From Pachyseris speciosa (lineage: Eukaryota > Cnidaria > Anthozoa > Scleractinia > Pachyseridae), in the NCBI GenBank assembly GCA_016490735.1, contig JAEMWC010000124.1, positions 1,219,501 to 1,283,500 on the forward strand: 64,000 bases of DNA, read 5' to 3'. The notes under the pieces are model-generated. The model worked only from the letters and a program-made list of their open reading frames with translations. It did no database searches and was not told the DNA's origin. The position numbers and the translations under genes are program-made. The first letter of the stretch is position 1. Each line of letters begins with the position of its first letter. Below are positions 46,078 to 55,600 of the stretch, piece after piece.

Positions 46078-46741
46078 TCAATTTATCCACAGTTTGAAGT
46101 AGAGCTTTTGACCGCGAAAATCGAATAACTCCCCGTCATCATCTTTTACTGAAAGCGTGAGACTGTTTACATGTTCGCTTGTTGAAGCGTCATGGAAGTC
46201 TTGCTGCTCTGCAGTTTGAAACTGAACCTTTTCCAACGGTTTTCCTCCGATGTCAAACTTTGCAAGCAGTTTTGATTTTTCCCATGTATTTAATTGCGAA
46301 CTGGGTCAACCAAATCACAATGAACAAAGTAACTACTAGGTATTTTAAGTCGTTTGACCAATGTTTTTATAAAAAGTTGCGGACCTATGCCACGAAACCC
46401 GGTTAAGGCATTGTTCAAAACTATTTTTTTGTTTTCAAAGTTATAAATCACCATAGCTCCAACGAGCATATTTATTTCGATGGGCAATTCAAGCCTTTCA
46501 TTTTTGAAAATGTTTTTCAATTCATTTGCCATATATTCAAGGGTGTAATGCCCTTCAAGAAATGTCTGTGTAGTAACGATGTTACCGTCTTGATTTGACA
46601 ATGAAATTTTCCCACGTTTCAAATTATGCCACAAATTGTAAAGCGAGCAGGAAATAAGCCTTACATAATCGGCTTCGGAATCGGTTCGTCGAAATAGACG
46701 GTGCAAGGGTCCTCTGTTGTGACAATCGTGAGCACAACCAT
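46078..46741 (-). pseudogene. Penton-like structural protein of Polinton-2
   Basis: The ATG at 46741 (minus) opens MVVLTIVTTEDPCTVYFDEP, then a frame change near 46690. The long frame holds VRLISCSLYNLWHNLKRGKI, YTLEYMANELKNIFKNE and IPSSYFVHCDLVDP. After another break come LAKFDIGGKPLEKVQF, HVNSLTLSVKDDDGELFDFR and a stop at 46078. A C-terminal phrase of the type L-x-V-x-D-x-x-G-x-x-x-D-F-x-G-x-x-L-x-F-x-L is usual in small beta-rich capsid proteins of these elements. It is divergent from the next gene, 32 bp apart. Confidence 0.6.
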
Positions 46742-46773
46742 CTTATTTAAAGCCGCACATTGTTTACATGAAG

Positions 46774-47925
46774 ATGGCTGCTCTCTTGAAATGATGCAAA
46801 CCCCTGGAGCTCAAAAAGTCGCAGAAGCCGCTCAAAACAAGACATGGACATCTTTTCTGGCAAAATATCGACACGCTAACAAGAGAAAATTTGTCGTGCA
46901 GGTTGATTTTGCACCGAATCGCAAGGCAACAGCGGAAATTTATTTCAAAGCTGGGCCAGACTATCTCAAAAACGTTTTCGGTTCAGACAGCAAATATTGG
47001 TCTCAAGCTATGAAAAGCGCCCTTGGATTGCATCAAGATGGCGATTTTCCATATCAACTTTCAATAAAGAATCAATCGCTGAGACCAACACCAACGGTTG
47101 ATTTTTCAAAAAAGATACAAACAAACATCGGCGAAACCCTGAACAAGGAGCAAAAGATTTACGTTACACCGACGGATTTTTTCACCACACAGTTCAGGCA
47201 GATTTTCAAGGTCACGCAAATTAAATTCACAGCATCAACATATGCAAAAAATGGCTTGCCGGTCCTCACATGAACTTTTGGCCTCAGCAGCTCAACTTTG
47301 TGTTGTGGTGTGCAACAACCGGCTGTAGTATCTCGCATGAGTTATTAAGCGACTCAAGTCTGAACCTCAGTCCAGCTTCATTCTTTCTTTCTCTTCCACG
47401 TTTATCTCACGGGACTCATGTTGAAAGAGATGGGTTGAATTCAAGGATTTTTCTCTCTGCCAGATGACTCAAATTTTAAAAACAAAGACAACAAATACTA
47501 CAACGTCTCCTACAGAAGGATTTGCGCAGAATTCGGTGTTGATCCAACCTCCGACTTTCGCTTCACTATTGGCCTTGGCTACGTGTTCATCCACTATGAT
47601 GACGGCTTACCCAAAGCGGGCTGGCACGCATGAATCAGTCGATTAAAGCTTTCGTGTACTGTGTTCTTGGCGCACAGGTGAACGTCCGCAGCAGTATCCT
47701 TAGCAACGGCGGTCGTGCAAAGGAGGAGCAGAGAAACTTCCTCACTCTCCTTGAGGATGCGATCAGAACGCCTGACATTTCAAAGAGCGTTCAGCGCTAT
47801 CAGCTTGCTGTCAATAAGGCAAAGGTGTGCCTGAATTTTGTGTTTGCCCCAGGGACCTGGCTCATGCCCTCGCGCCTCGCGCAACACGGTTGGTTACAAC
47901 AACCAACTCAAACAACGACGTGAAT
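46774..47925 (+). pseudogene. Long Polinton-like structural gene, broken
   Basis: The ATG at 46774 (MAALLK) is soon out of frame. The main frame to 47273 has NKTWTSFLAKYRHANKRKFV, TAEIYFKAGPDYLKNVFGSD and YVTPTDFFTTQFRQIFKVTQ. Further pieces in other frames are LNFVLWCATTGCSISHELL (near 47290-47345) and MNQSIKAFVYCVLGAQVNVR with PDISKSVQRYQLAV (47630-47923). These phrases recur together in cnidarian Polinton-like elements. I think it is a virion protein and possibly the capsid of this lineage, but I cannot confirm the fold by eye. Confidence 0.5.
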
Positions 47926-47989
47926 CAGAGCACAAAAAAAGCGGCCCTTCGCTTCATGGAGGGAGGGCCTACAAAGATTAACCCGCCAA

Positions 47990-48817
47990 TCAGTCACCCC
48001 TCCAATCCAATTCATACTGTTGCGAAGCAACAATTTGCAGCAAAAAAGAGACAAGGCCCGCAGCCCCAACAAAACATCCTAAAGAGCAAACACCAATGGA
48101 GCGAGAAGAACCAACACCAACAGCAGGCTCCGGATCAGCATCCTGATCTGTCTCATTTTGACGCTGCACTTCGGCTTCTTGCTCTTTCAGTTCATCCAAC
48201 GTTCTTGTCACGTTGAGCCTTTCTTCCAAGGTGTTTCTTTCACTTTCTTTGGCCGCAAGTCTTGCCCTGATTTGGTCTACCCGGGTTTGCTCTTTTGCCT
48301 TCTGCTTCGCTTGTTTTTCAAGGGCTGCCACCTCTTTTTTCGTTTTTGATCCGTTGCCACAGCTCGCGCAATTTTTCTTCATTTTCAACGTTTGACCCAT
48401 GTTGATCAATCTTGGTTTGAGTTCGCTCGATTCTGATTCTCAGATCTTGCACTTCTTGAGCGGCTTTTTCTTTTTGATCCTTTCCGCCCCTTTGAGTTGT
48501 CTTTCTGCTTCTCTTAAGCTCTGCCTGGTTTCTCCTAAGTCTTCGTTATCTTGAGAAATCAGAGATTGAGCTTCTGGCCCAAGGGTTTTTTTGAACTTGT
48601 CTGTGAAATTTTTGAGAAGACCACTGCCATCTTTTCTGAAAATTTCAGTTTCTCCACCTTCTTGAGCAATTGATACAATTGTTTTATCGTTTCCAATTTT
48701 TTTTTGCTGAAACCAATTAACAATTTTTTGAAGCAATGAAAACGTAAAGCCTGTGGGATTTGGCTGGAATGACAAGGATACTTCACAAATTAATGTGATC
48801 AAGTAAGCTGAAGCCAC
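47990..48817 (-). pseudogene. Coiled-coil protein with C-terminal membrane segment
   Basis: Two minus-strand frames join near 48440. The first part has IAQEGGETEIFRKDGSGLL, KFKKTLGPEAQSLISQ and a heptad-rich LREAERQLKGAERIKKKK. The second has CASCGNGSKTKKEVAALEKQ, a long charged coiled coil (RLAAKESERNTLEERLNVTR) and a hydrophobic end (LGCFVGAAGLVSFLLQIV). The neighbourhood suggests a virion-associated or membrane protein. Function unknown. Confidence 0.5.
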
Positions 48818-49022
48818 TCTAAGGGCACTAAGGCCACAAGGTAGAGGGCATTACCCCTTAAATCCACCAAAGCAAAGATTGAGCCCAAGCATTAGCAGCC
48901 ATGGGCAGCTGTTTCGGCCTTGTTGGGCCGCATCAGCATGGCATAGCTAATACTCAGGCTCAAGTACCCACATATCAATAAAACAAGCAATGAAAACGTA
49001 AAGCTTGTGGGATGTGGCTGCG
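48733..49022. repeat. Direct repeat flanking a short repeat block
   Basis: aagcaatgaaaacgtaaagc followed by (c/t)tgtgggat(t/g)tggctg occurs at about 48731-48766 and 48987-49022. Between them is a block (48820-48985) with ttaaatccaccaaagcaaag and ctgtttcggccttgttgggc. This looks like an insertion with a long target duplication, or recombination between repeats. Confidence 0.65.
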
Positions 49023-49280
49023 CCTCCTGTTTTCCAGTCTTCTAGCTATCGTCGGCTGGTCCTGGATGCAGAGGTGAGTGACCCTGAAATGGATGTGTAT
49101 ATCGATCTTGGCTCGCTGACTAGGGTAGTTTTGGAACAGGACCTGTCCGTCCAGTACGGTAGGTTTCTGTTTTACAATAATCACCCAGAGTCGCGGCCGT
49201 CGTTTTACCTGCCGTTGAAGGGTAGAGCTGCGGTTTTGCCCAACATCCCTCCCAGTGTAAGGTTTGGCTCCTCGGGGTGA
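49005..49280 (+). CDS. Hypothetical protein fragment in GC-rich block
   Basis: A 91-codon frame from ATG 49005 to the TGA at 49280: includes MDVYIDLGSLTRVVLEQDLS, GRFLFYNNHPESRPSFYLPL and GRAAVLPNIPPSVRFGSSG. Codon use and composition (about 55-60% GC) differ from the AT-rich surroundings. The GC-rich block continues to about 49590 with further frames but no recognised domain. It looks like real, non-random protein sequence, probably the exon of a mobile element. Not recognised. Confidence 0.4.
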   Translation: MWDVAAPPVFQSSSYRRLVLDAEVSDPEMDVYIDLGSLTRVVLEQDLSVQYGRFLFYNNHPESRPSFYLPLKGRAAVLPNIPPSVRFGSSG

Positions 49281-49654
49281 GTGGCCGGTGAGTCCCTCTC
49301 CCCGTGTTGCCTGCTTTTGAGTTTATGTTTATTTCTGCTGTGTCGGATTCCTTGCACTCGGTGTCCTTAATTGGTCTACTTTGCGGGTTTCCCCTGTGTC
49401 CTTTGTGTGGAGGTTGTTTTAATTTTTGTGGAGGCAGGGTTCGACACCCCGGCGAAGTTGGCGGCCGGTGCCCCTCCGTTTTTGGTGAACTCTCTCTTTG
49501 GCATTGCACTCCTCCGCCTTTTAGTGGGATTTGACTGTTATGTCCAGGAGCCATTGTACTCACCCTACTGGGGGGCTGCCTGTTCGCCTTAAACACACAA
49601 AAAAAGAAGACTAGCTAGTAACAAAAATAGCTTGTACTCATTAAGCTAGAAAAA

Positions 49655-49960
49655 TAGGTATTTATTTTGATATAAATGCCCGTAGAAAAGACAATTAAGG
49701 GTACAAACTGATCGTTAAGAGCAGCCAACAGGAATTAACCGCGGTTCAGAAACAACAGAACAACAAAACATTACAAGAAAACAAAGCACAATACGAATAA
49801 TGTTTCTTCGAAGATTCTTGGAGAAGATGGAGAAATTAGACAAGTAATAAAAATATCTTGCATTAAGCTAGAAAATTGCTAAGCAATTTTGACATCAATG
49901 TCCATAGAAAAGACAAAAAGAGGTCCGCACCTGATCGTTTAGAGCAGTCAACATGATTCA
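49655..49960. repeat. Diverged tandem duplication, about 210 bp apart
   Basis: 49655-49740 and 49866-49960 both read agctagaaaa...attttga-at-aatg-cc-tagaaaagacaa followed by actgatcgtt(t)a/agagcag-caaca. No coding sequence. The region up to 50340 is otherwise empty. Confidence 0.65.
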
Positions 49961-50514
49961 CGGCAGGCAGCAATCACTCGGAAAGCGACAGAGCTGAATA
50001 ATACCGCCATTTCCCACGAAATCTTTCCTTGGCTGACACAAAACCCCGAAGTGCTTTGATAGTTTTATTGTTACTTCCCATGTCTTTCGAAGAACCTTCT
50101 TCAATTAATGATTCTCAGTGGCAAAACATCATCCAGTTAACGAAGAAAGCGCTTGCCAAACCACACGAGCATTTCTCTCACAGACCCGTCCACTATGAAA
50201 TTTATCAAAGCCAGCCAGCCAGCTAGTCAACCCATTTCGCTGTTTTTAACATCCAAAAGCTGATTCTTACCGGTTCAAACAAATTAAGACGACATGTTTA
50301 TAGACGGCGAAACTTAATTGTTGTTTACAGGCCGCTTTCAACGGCATGTACTAAAACCAGGAACACCGGAACACCCCGGAACACCGAATTTCACGGTGTT
50401 GTTTTGTTTTCCCATTACAGACCACGTAAAAAAATAAAATGTAAATGTAATTTGTTTACCCACCTATAACGAAAAAGCTTAGAGCTCGTTATAAAGTTTA
50501 CGTGTATGAGATCG

Positions 50515-50680
50515 AATTAGAATTTAGAAGTGTTGGTTTTTGTGGAGGGAAGGAAACCGGAGAACCCGGAGAAAAACAAACAACAAACTCTACCTTCATA
50601 TGACGGCGGGTCCGGGGAGCGAACCCGGGTAACATTGGTGAGAGGCGAGTGCCATTCCACTATTCCAGCTCCCCCTATGT
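50515..50680 (-). mobile_element. tRNA-derived SINE, same family as at 57.7 kb
   Basis: Shares ggtttt(t)tgtgga, accggag-acccggagaaaaa, caacaaactc, catatgacg-cg-gtccgg and acattggtg-(g)aggcgagtgc with 57707-57905. On the minus strand it begins ggggagctgga and has an internal B box-like gggttcgctcc. The A and B box match is weaker than in the other copy. Confidence 0.75.
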
Positions 50681-50851
50681 GATCATAGTCTCGAGAAATT
50701 TTTAAATGGTCTAAATCTAATCTAAATCTAAATATCATTATGTCGGCAAAATCGTGGAACGACATCACGCCAACTCTAAAAAGCTAAAAAAATAAAACTA
50801 TACTAAAATATACAAAATAACAGTAAAAGTTAAAATACTGATAAAATTATA

Positions 50852-51346
50852 CTAATTAAGTTTACTTTTAAAAATACAAAGAGATTGGCTGGAGACAGTC
50901 TCTTGTGGGAGTTTGTTCCATTCAGTTATTGTCCTAGGAAAAAAAGAAAATCTAAAAATATCTTTATGTCCTTTTGGTACAATAAACTTAAAATCATGGC
51001 TTCCCCGAGTCCTCCTTTCTCTGTTTGCTTTCAAATAATCCCCCCAGTCCCCATCCAGGAGGCCGTGGCACATCTTGTATACAGTGGAGAGCCTTGCGTG
51101 TCTCCTCATCGTTTCAAGTGTGTCCCACCGTAGGTCTTGTAGCATTTCCGTCACGCTCGCTGTTCGATCGTAATTTCCAGTAGCAAAGCGCGCTGCTTTC
51201 CGCTGTATTCTTTCTAGAGCGGCTTTATCTTTCTGGTTGTGTGGGTCCCATGCACTACGGGCATACTGGAGTTTTGGCCTCACAAGAGTCTTGTACGCAG
51301 TTTCTTTCACTGTCTTTCGTGAATACCCGAAATGCATGATGGTCAT
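50852..51346 (-). pseudogene. LINE reverse transcriptase C-terminal fragment
   Basis: An open minus-strand frame reads ETAYKTLVRPKLQYARSAWD, PHNQKDKAALERIQRKAARF, SVTEMLQDLRWDTLETMRRH, ARLSTVYKMCHGLLDGD and ends FFPRTITEWNKLPQE. This is the region after the RT palm in non-LTR retrotransposons of the Jockey/CR1/RTE group. The RT and endonuclease upstream are absent, as in a 5'-truncated insertion. A ctaaatctaa-rich tail lies just downstream (50710-50735). Confidence 0.85.
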
Positions 51347-52181
51347 TTTGGTGTATAACCGCTGAAATCTGTTAATCTTGTTAATTTATTCAACGTTCCC
51401 TTTGGCTTCTTTAAACAGTAAAAAAAGCCTAACAATAGGGGCTTGTAATTGAAAAAAGTTAAATATTTCTTTAAAAGCTACAACTTCTTCTACGGGAGTG
51501 GAATTTTGCGTCTGAGATTGGGGAGAGGGGGGGTGGCTTCCTTTCCTTTGTTCCTTTCTTTACCTCTTTACCTGCTTATTTCTTTATTTACTTATTTCTT
51601 TAATTTTATTTATTCGTTCTTTCTTTCTGTCTTTCTTTTAACTTTTTTTTCTATATTTTTAGCGCCTGCTTCTAAGCTCTTTCGTGTTACGTGGGTAAAC
51701 AAATTACATTTACATTTTATTTTGTACATGGTCTGTAATGGGAAAACAAAACAACATCGTAAAATTCGGTGTTCCGGGGTTTTTCGGCTGTTCCGGTGTT
51801 CCGGGGTGTTCCGGTGTTCCTGGTTTTAGTACATGCCGCTTTCGACGAAGATCTCTAAAACGTTTTCAAATGACGAGTGCAGCGCGCTGGTCTTGACATT
51901 TTTGACAGCTTTTTGACAACCTTATGTCAGATTTTGAGACGTGCACATGCATTTGATCGGCTTTCTTTTTCACTCGAGCTTGAGTTTTTGCCTTCAATAA
52001 AGTCATAGTACAGGAGACTACTAACTCCTCTACTAACTATGATCAAGTTAATTAAAGCTTTTAAAAAACAATTTTCCCTCGCAGACACGTACACAGCCAG
52101 CAAAAATTTCCAAACGTTGATCCTTACCGGTTCAAATAAAAACGCGAGAATTAATCAAAGTTAGGGGGCAAAAACTTGGGT

Positions 52182-52290
52182 AGTAGTATACCGGCGACAA
52201 ACGATTACCATTTCGCACAAAAAACCATCGTCGCTTCGCTCCTCGGTTTTTCGTGTCTCAATAGTAATCGTTTGTCGCCGGTATACTACT
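52182..52290. repeat. 27 bp perfect inverted repeat, Polinton-end-like
   Basis: agtagtataccggcgacaaa plus cgattac at 52182-52208 pairs exactly with 52264-52290. Like the verified Polinton-1 ends it begins agtagta. The two arms enclose only 55 bp. It may be a MITE, or an inverted remnant of Polinton-3 ends. No target duplication found. Confidence 0.7.
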
Positions 52291-52343
52291 AGGAACAATG
52301 TCTCGCCACGTCTCGTCGCGTCGCGTCTCGCCTCGTCACGCCT

Positions 52344-52438
52344 CGCCTCGCCACGGCCCGCCTCGGGAAGCAAGGGGTTGCGCAGCCGGGCCTTATGTGC
52401 GCAACCCCTTGCTTCCCGAGGCGGGCGGTGGCGAGGCG
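52344..52438. repeat. 41 bp GC-rich palindrome
   Basis: Arms 52344-52384 and 52398-52438 are inverted copies with a single mismatch, separated by 13 bp. The core of each arm is gcctcgggaagcaaggggtt / its complement. It would form a very stable hairpin. Confidence 0.9.
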
Positions 52439-52459
52439 ATGTGCGACAAGACATAAGGC

Positions 52460-52580
52460 CCAGCCAATTAGAGAAAAGAGGTGAGCGACACCACAATAAT
52501 GCCCTATTAGCAGTGTAACCGTGTCACCCAATTAGACAAGAGGGGCTGCAGAGTATGCACACCCAATTAGACACAAGGAG
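52460..52580. promoter_or_regulatory. Triplicated ccaattaga motif before polymerase gene
   Basis: cagccaattagagaaaagag (near 52461), cacccaattagacaagaggg (near 52526) and cacccaattagacacaagga (near 52560) lie within 120 bp, 60-180 bp upstream of the ATG at 52641. Repetition close to a start codon suggests a binding-site cluster or terminal-region repeats. There is no direct evidence of function. Confidence 0.35.
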
Positions 52581-52640
52581 TACCAAGGTATTCCAGCGAA
52601 ACCAGCCGGAAATTTTTTCAGTGAAAATATAGGCAGGAGA

Positions 52641-55600
52641 ATGGCAACATCCCCGCGCAAAGCGGAACAAACCGAGGCAACCGAGCCGTACGACGAGTCC
52701 GCCATCTTGGTATATCTTGACACGGTGTTCGGGGAGCGGCCCGTGCCAGCACCCCGCGGAAAGAGGCCACCAGTTCCCGCTCCTCGCAGAAAGAGGCCAG
52801 TCGAGGAGGAGCCGTTCTTCGAATGGCTCGACAGAATGTTGGCGCAGGAGAGAGACCGCCAGTCCCTACCCCCGCAGACAGCGGCGAGTCCCCGTTCTTG
52901 AACCACAGTCTACATTTGGAATTATTCCTCGCCCACCCAGACGGCGAGTAGCCGAAACTTTTGCCCCCGTTGAATTTCAAGGTGTGGAAAAAGAAAGTGG
53001 AAGGCGCCAAATCTTGTGGCATATCCCCGGACAAGATCTCGCCGACAATCGCGATCACACACAAGAAATGATGGAACTTCTTCGCCAAAATGTCGACATT
53101 TCTTTCTTCTTGAGACACACAACTACCAATGTTCTTCGCAACGTTTGAGACCGGTGACGAAATTGAATTCCAAGACAACAAAAACACCCGCTCCCCATGG
53201 CTCACCAACACCGCAGCCGCGGAAGAATGGTTGAGGCAGCGGGAGAGAGAAAGGCTGGAGCAGCAAGTTGCACGCCCCAATACAAAATGGGTCTTTGAAA
53301 GGTACCGTCACCTTGACTTCAAAGTTTTGTTAGATCGACAACCTCTCCTCGGAACCGGCCCACTTCCAAACTGGCTGCGTAACTTGGCAAGAGGCAACCA
53401 AGCCATGATTTCTCTCGACACCTTTCGCGACAACCTATGCTTCTGGCGTTGCTTGGCGGTGCATCGCGGCGCAAGGCCAGACAGATGCGAGCGGGCCTGT
53501 CGCGAGTTGGCAAAAAGCTATCTAGATCTGCCTATGAGCCCACAAGACACAGCCAAAACCTCCCTCGACGAATTGGACAACATTGAAAGATATTTCAATA
53601 AGCTTCTCCCTCCAACCAAATGGCTTGGCATTCGCGTTTACGAGCCCGAGCCAACAAACGACAAACCCATTTGACATCTGCGGCGAACTCCAAACCCCAA
53701 GTTGAAAGACATTCTGACAATTGGCATTTAAGGTCAAGTAATACGGGCAACATTTTGTTTCAACTTGTCACGCAACACTGTTGCATTGCAAGTGGAAAAG
53801 CGATTTTGCCCGTATTACCGCTTGCGTATTCAACTTGTCACGCAACAAATTTCAGTGTTGCAAGTTGTAGCTAATTAAAAAAATCCTGCGTTGTGATTGG
53901 TCAACAGTCTATTTTGTGTGTGAACAAACAATGGCGGACGCTGTGGTCTTCCGAAGAAAGCGAGCGATAGCCGCCCTTGGGTTAATTTTATTACTCGAGG
54001 AAGAGAAACAGCGCCCCGTAAAATAAGCCGAAAGGTTTACATGAGGGACTAGATTGCTTTGCGGGAAGAAAGAGGGATTTTCCACCAGCTCGTAAAGGAA
54101 CTTGAAACGGGAGATCATGCGGCTTAGAAGAATTTTTCCGCATGTCGAAACAGCAATTTTGTTTTCTGGTGGAAAAAGTATCGCCTTTTATCCAGTCAGC
54201 CTCATTATTTTCTTCCGCCATTTTTTATTCCCGTCCAAAGTTGCCAGAGGTCGAGCGCGCGTGCTAACTATATTTCCCGCGCTTTTAGTGCAGAAATTCG
54301 GCCAGTCACAAGCGTTGTGATGCGTGGCACGTTGTGACGCAAGTGATAAATTTGAAAGTTTGTTGCAAGAAGTAGAACTCGGGTCTACTTTGCGCAACAT
54401 GTTGCCACAACTTGCAACACTGAAATTTGTTGCGTGACAAGTTAAACACGCAGGCGGTAATACGGGCAAAATCGCTTTTGAACTTGCAATGCAACAATGT
54501 TTCGCGACAAGTTGAAACAAAATGTTGCCCGTATTACTTGACCCTTACGAAGGACAATTTCCAAACTCGCAAACCTGTACAAATGTGCCCAATGCGAGCA
54601 GAGATTCACAGGACTTGGGGATCTCCACCGCCACGCAAACGGAAGATGTGCCAATTGCGAAACAAAAATTCGCTGCTGGTCGAAACCTCTCGAAAAGCCC
54701 TCAACCACAGTTGAAAAGGCTTTCTTCCCACGAAACACAAGGTTCTCCACCACTGTCTGTCGTTGGATGGAAAAAGAGGCGGAAAAACGAGGAACCCACA
54801 TCCACCACGCGCTTTGTGGGCATGGAGGCGAGAGGCATATCGAGAAAGGCTTTGTGGATGGGTACGACCCTACAACCAAAACAATCTTTCAATTCCACGG
54901 CTGCGCATACCACGGCTGCCGCAGATGTTTTCCCGAAGACAGAGACGAAAAGTTCGAGGACGGGGACACGCTCGAAGATCGCTGGAGAAGAACCCGAAAT
55001 CGCACTGCGCAGCTTCGCGAGGCCGGCTTCGAAGTTGTGGAGAAGTGGGGCTGCGAAGTTGGCCCTCTCCCCAGAAAATACCACCGCGTGGCATTCACAG
55101 AAAGCTATCCTCACGCAATAATCTACGACTTCGAAGCATTCGGGGATAGCGACCGCCGAAAAGAACATACGCCGTCCCTCACAATCGAAAACGTTCACAC
55201 CCCAATTTCCGTCTCCATTGCCGACACATTCAGCCGAGAGCCCACACACATTTGCAACAAAGACCCCCTCAAATTGGTCTTTCTTTTCCTGGAAGAGTTG
55301 CACCAGCGAGGGGAGAAAATTCGAAAGGCTGTGAGAGCAAAGTTTTTCCCTCCCGACACCGGTTTTCTTCCAAAAGCACAACGCGAACACATCGAAAATT
55401 GGTGCAACAAAGTCCCAACCCTCGGGTTCGACTCTGGGAAATACGATTTGAACCTGATTCGAAACCAGTTCGTGGAACAGCTTTGCGAGGGGAACACAAA
55501 CGTGAAAGTGGGAAAACAAGCCAACCGGTTCATGTACCTTCTCGAACCAAACTCTCGATTCCTCGACATTGTCAACTACACCGGTCCAGGAACCAGATAC

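Larger units (their letters stand above)
45575..48817. mobile_element. Polinton-like fragment (Polinton-2)
   Basis: Four gene remnants of the type found in cnidarian Polinton-like elements: a hydrophobic protein (-), a penton-like protein (-), a long structural gene (+) and a coiled-coil protein (-). No polymerase, integrase, ATPase or protease lies nearby, and no terminal inverted repeats or target duplication were found. Assignment rests on gene types, one of which (hydrophobic protein) has a functional analogue in the 52-63 kb element. Confidence 0.55.
50344..51836. mobile_element. Inverted-repeat element, 1.49 kb, near-perfect 11 bp duplication
   Basis: The left end gcatgtactaaaaccaggaa and the right end ttcctggttttagtacatgc are inverted copies. 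The arms run about 120-150 bp (ggaacaccccggaac, ttgttttgttttcccattac, aatgtaaatgtaatttgttt). The flanks are cgctttcaacg (50333-50343) and cgctttcgacg (51837-51847), one mismatch. The interior carries a SINE and a LINE tail, so either it is a composite or those inserted later. Confidence 0.8.
51848..52640. other. Non-coding region upstream of Polinton-3, with palindromes
   Basis: Contains a 27 bp perfect inverted repeat (52182-52290), cgtctcg/cctcg repeats (52305-52345), a 41 bp GC-rich palindrome (52344-52438) and a three-times repeated ccaattaga motif. gattcttaccggttcaaa near 50260 recurs as gatccttaccggttcaaa near 52120. Confidence 0.6.

Noticed and set aside
49120..49596. 158-codon minus-strand frame
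   Set aside because: Low-complexity Pro/Arg/Thr composition; the + strand frame at 49005-49280 looks more protein-like.
51500..51660. Pyrimidine-rich frame encoding a hydrophobic peptide
   Set aside because: (ctttctttatttc)n low-complexity DNA inside the inverted-repeat element.
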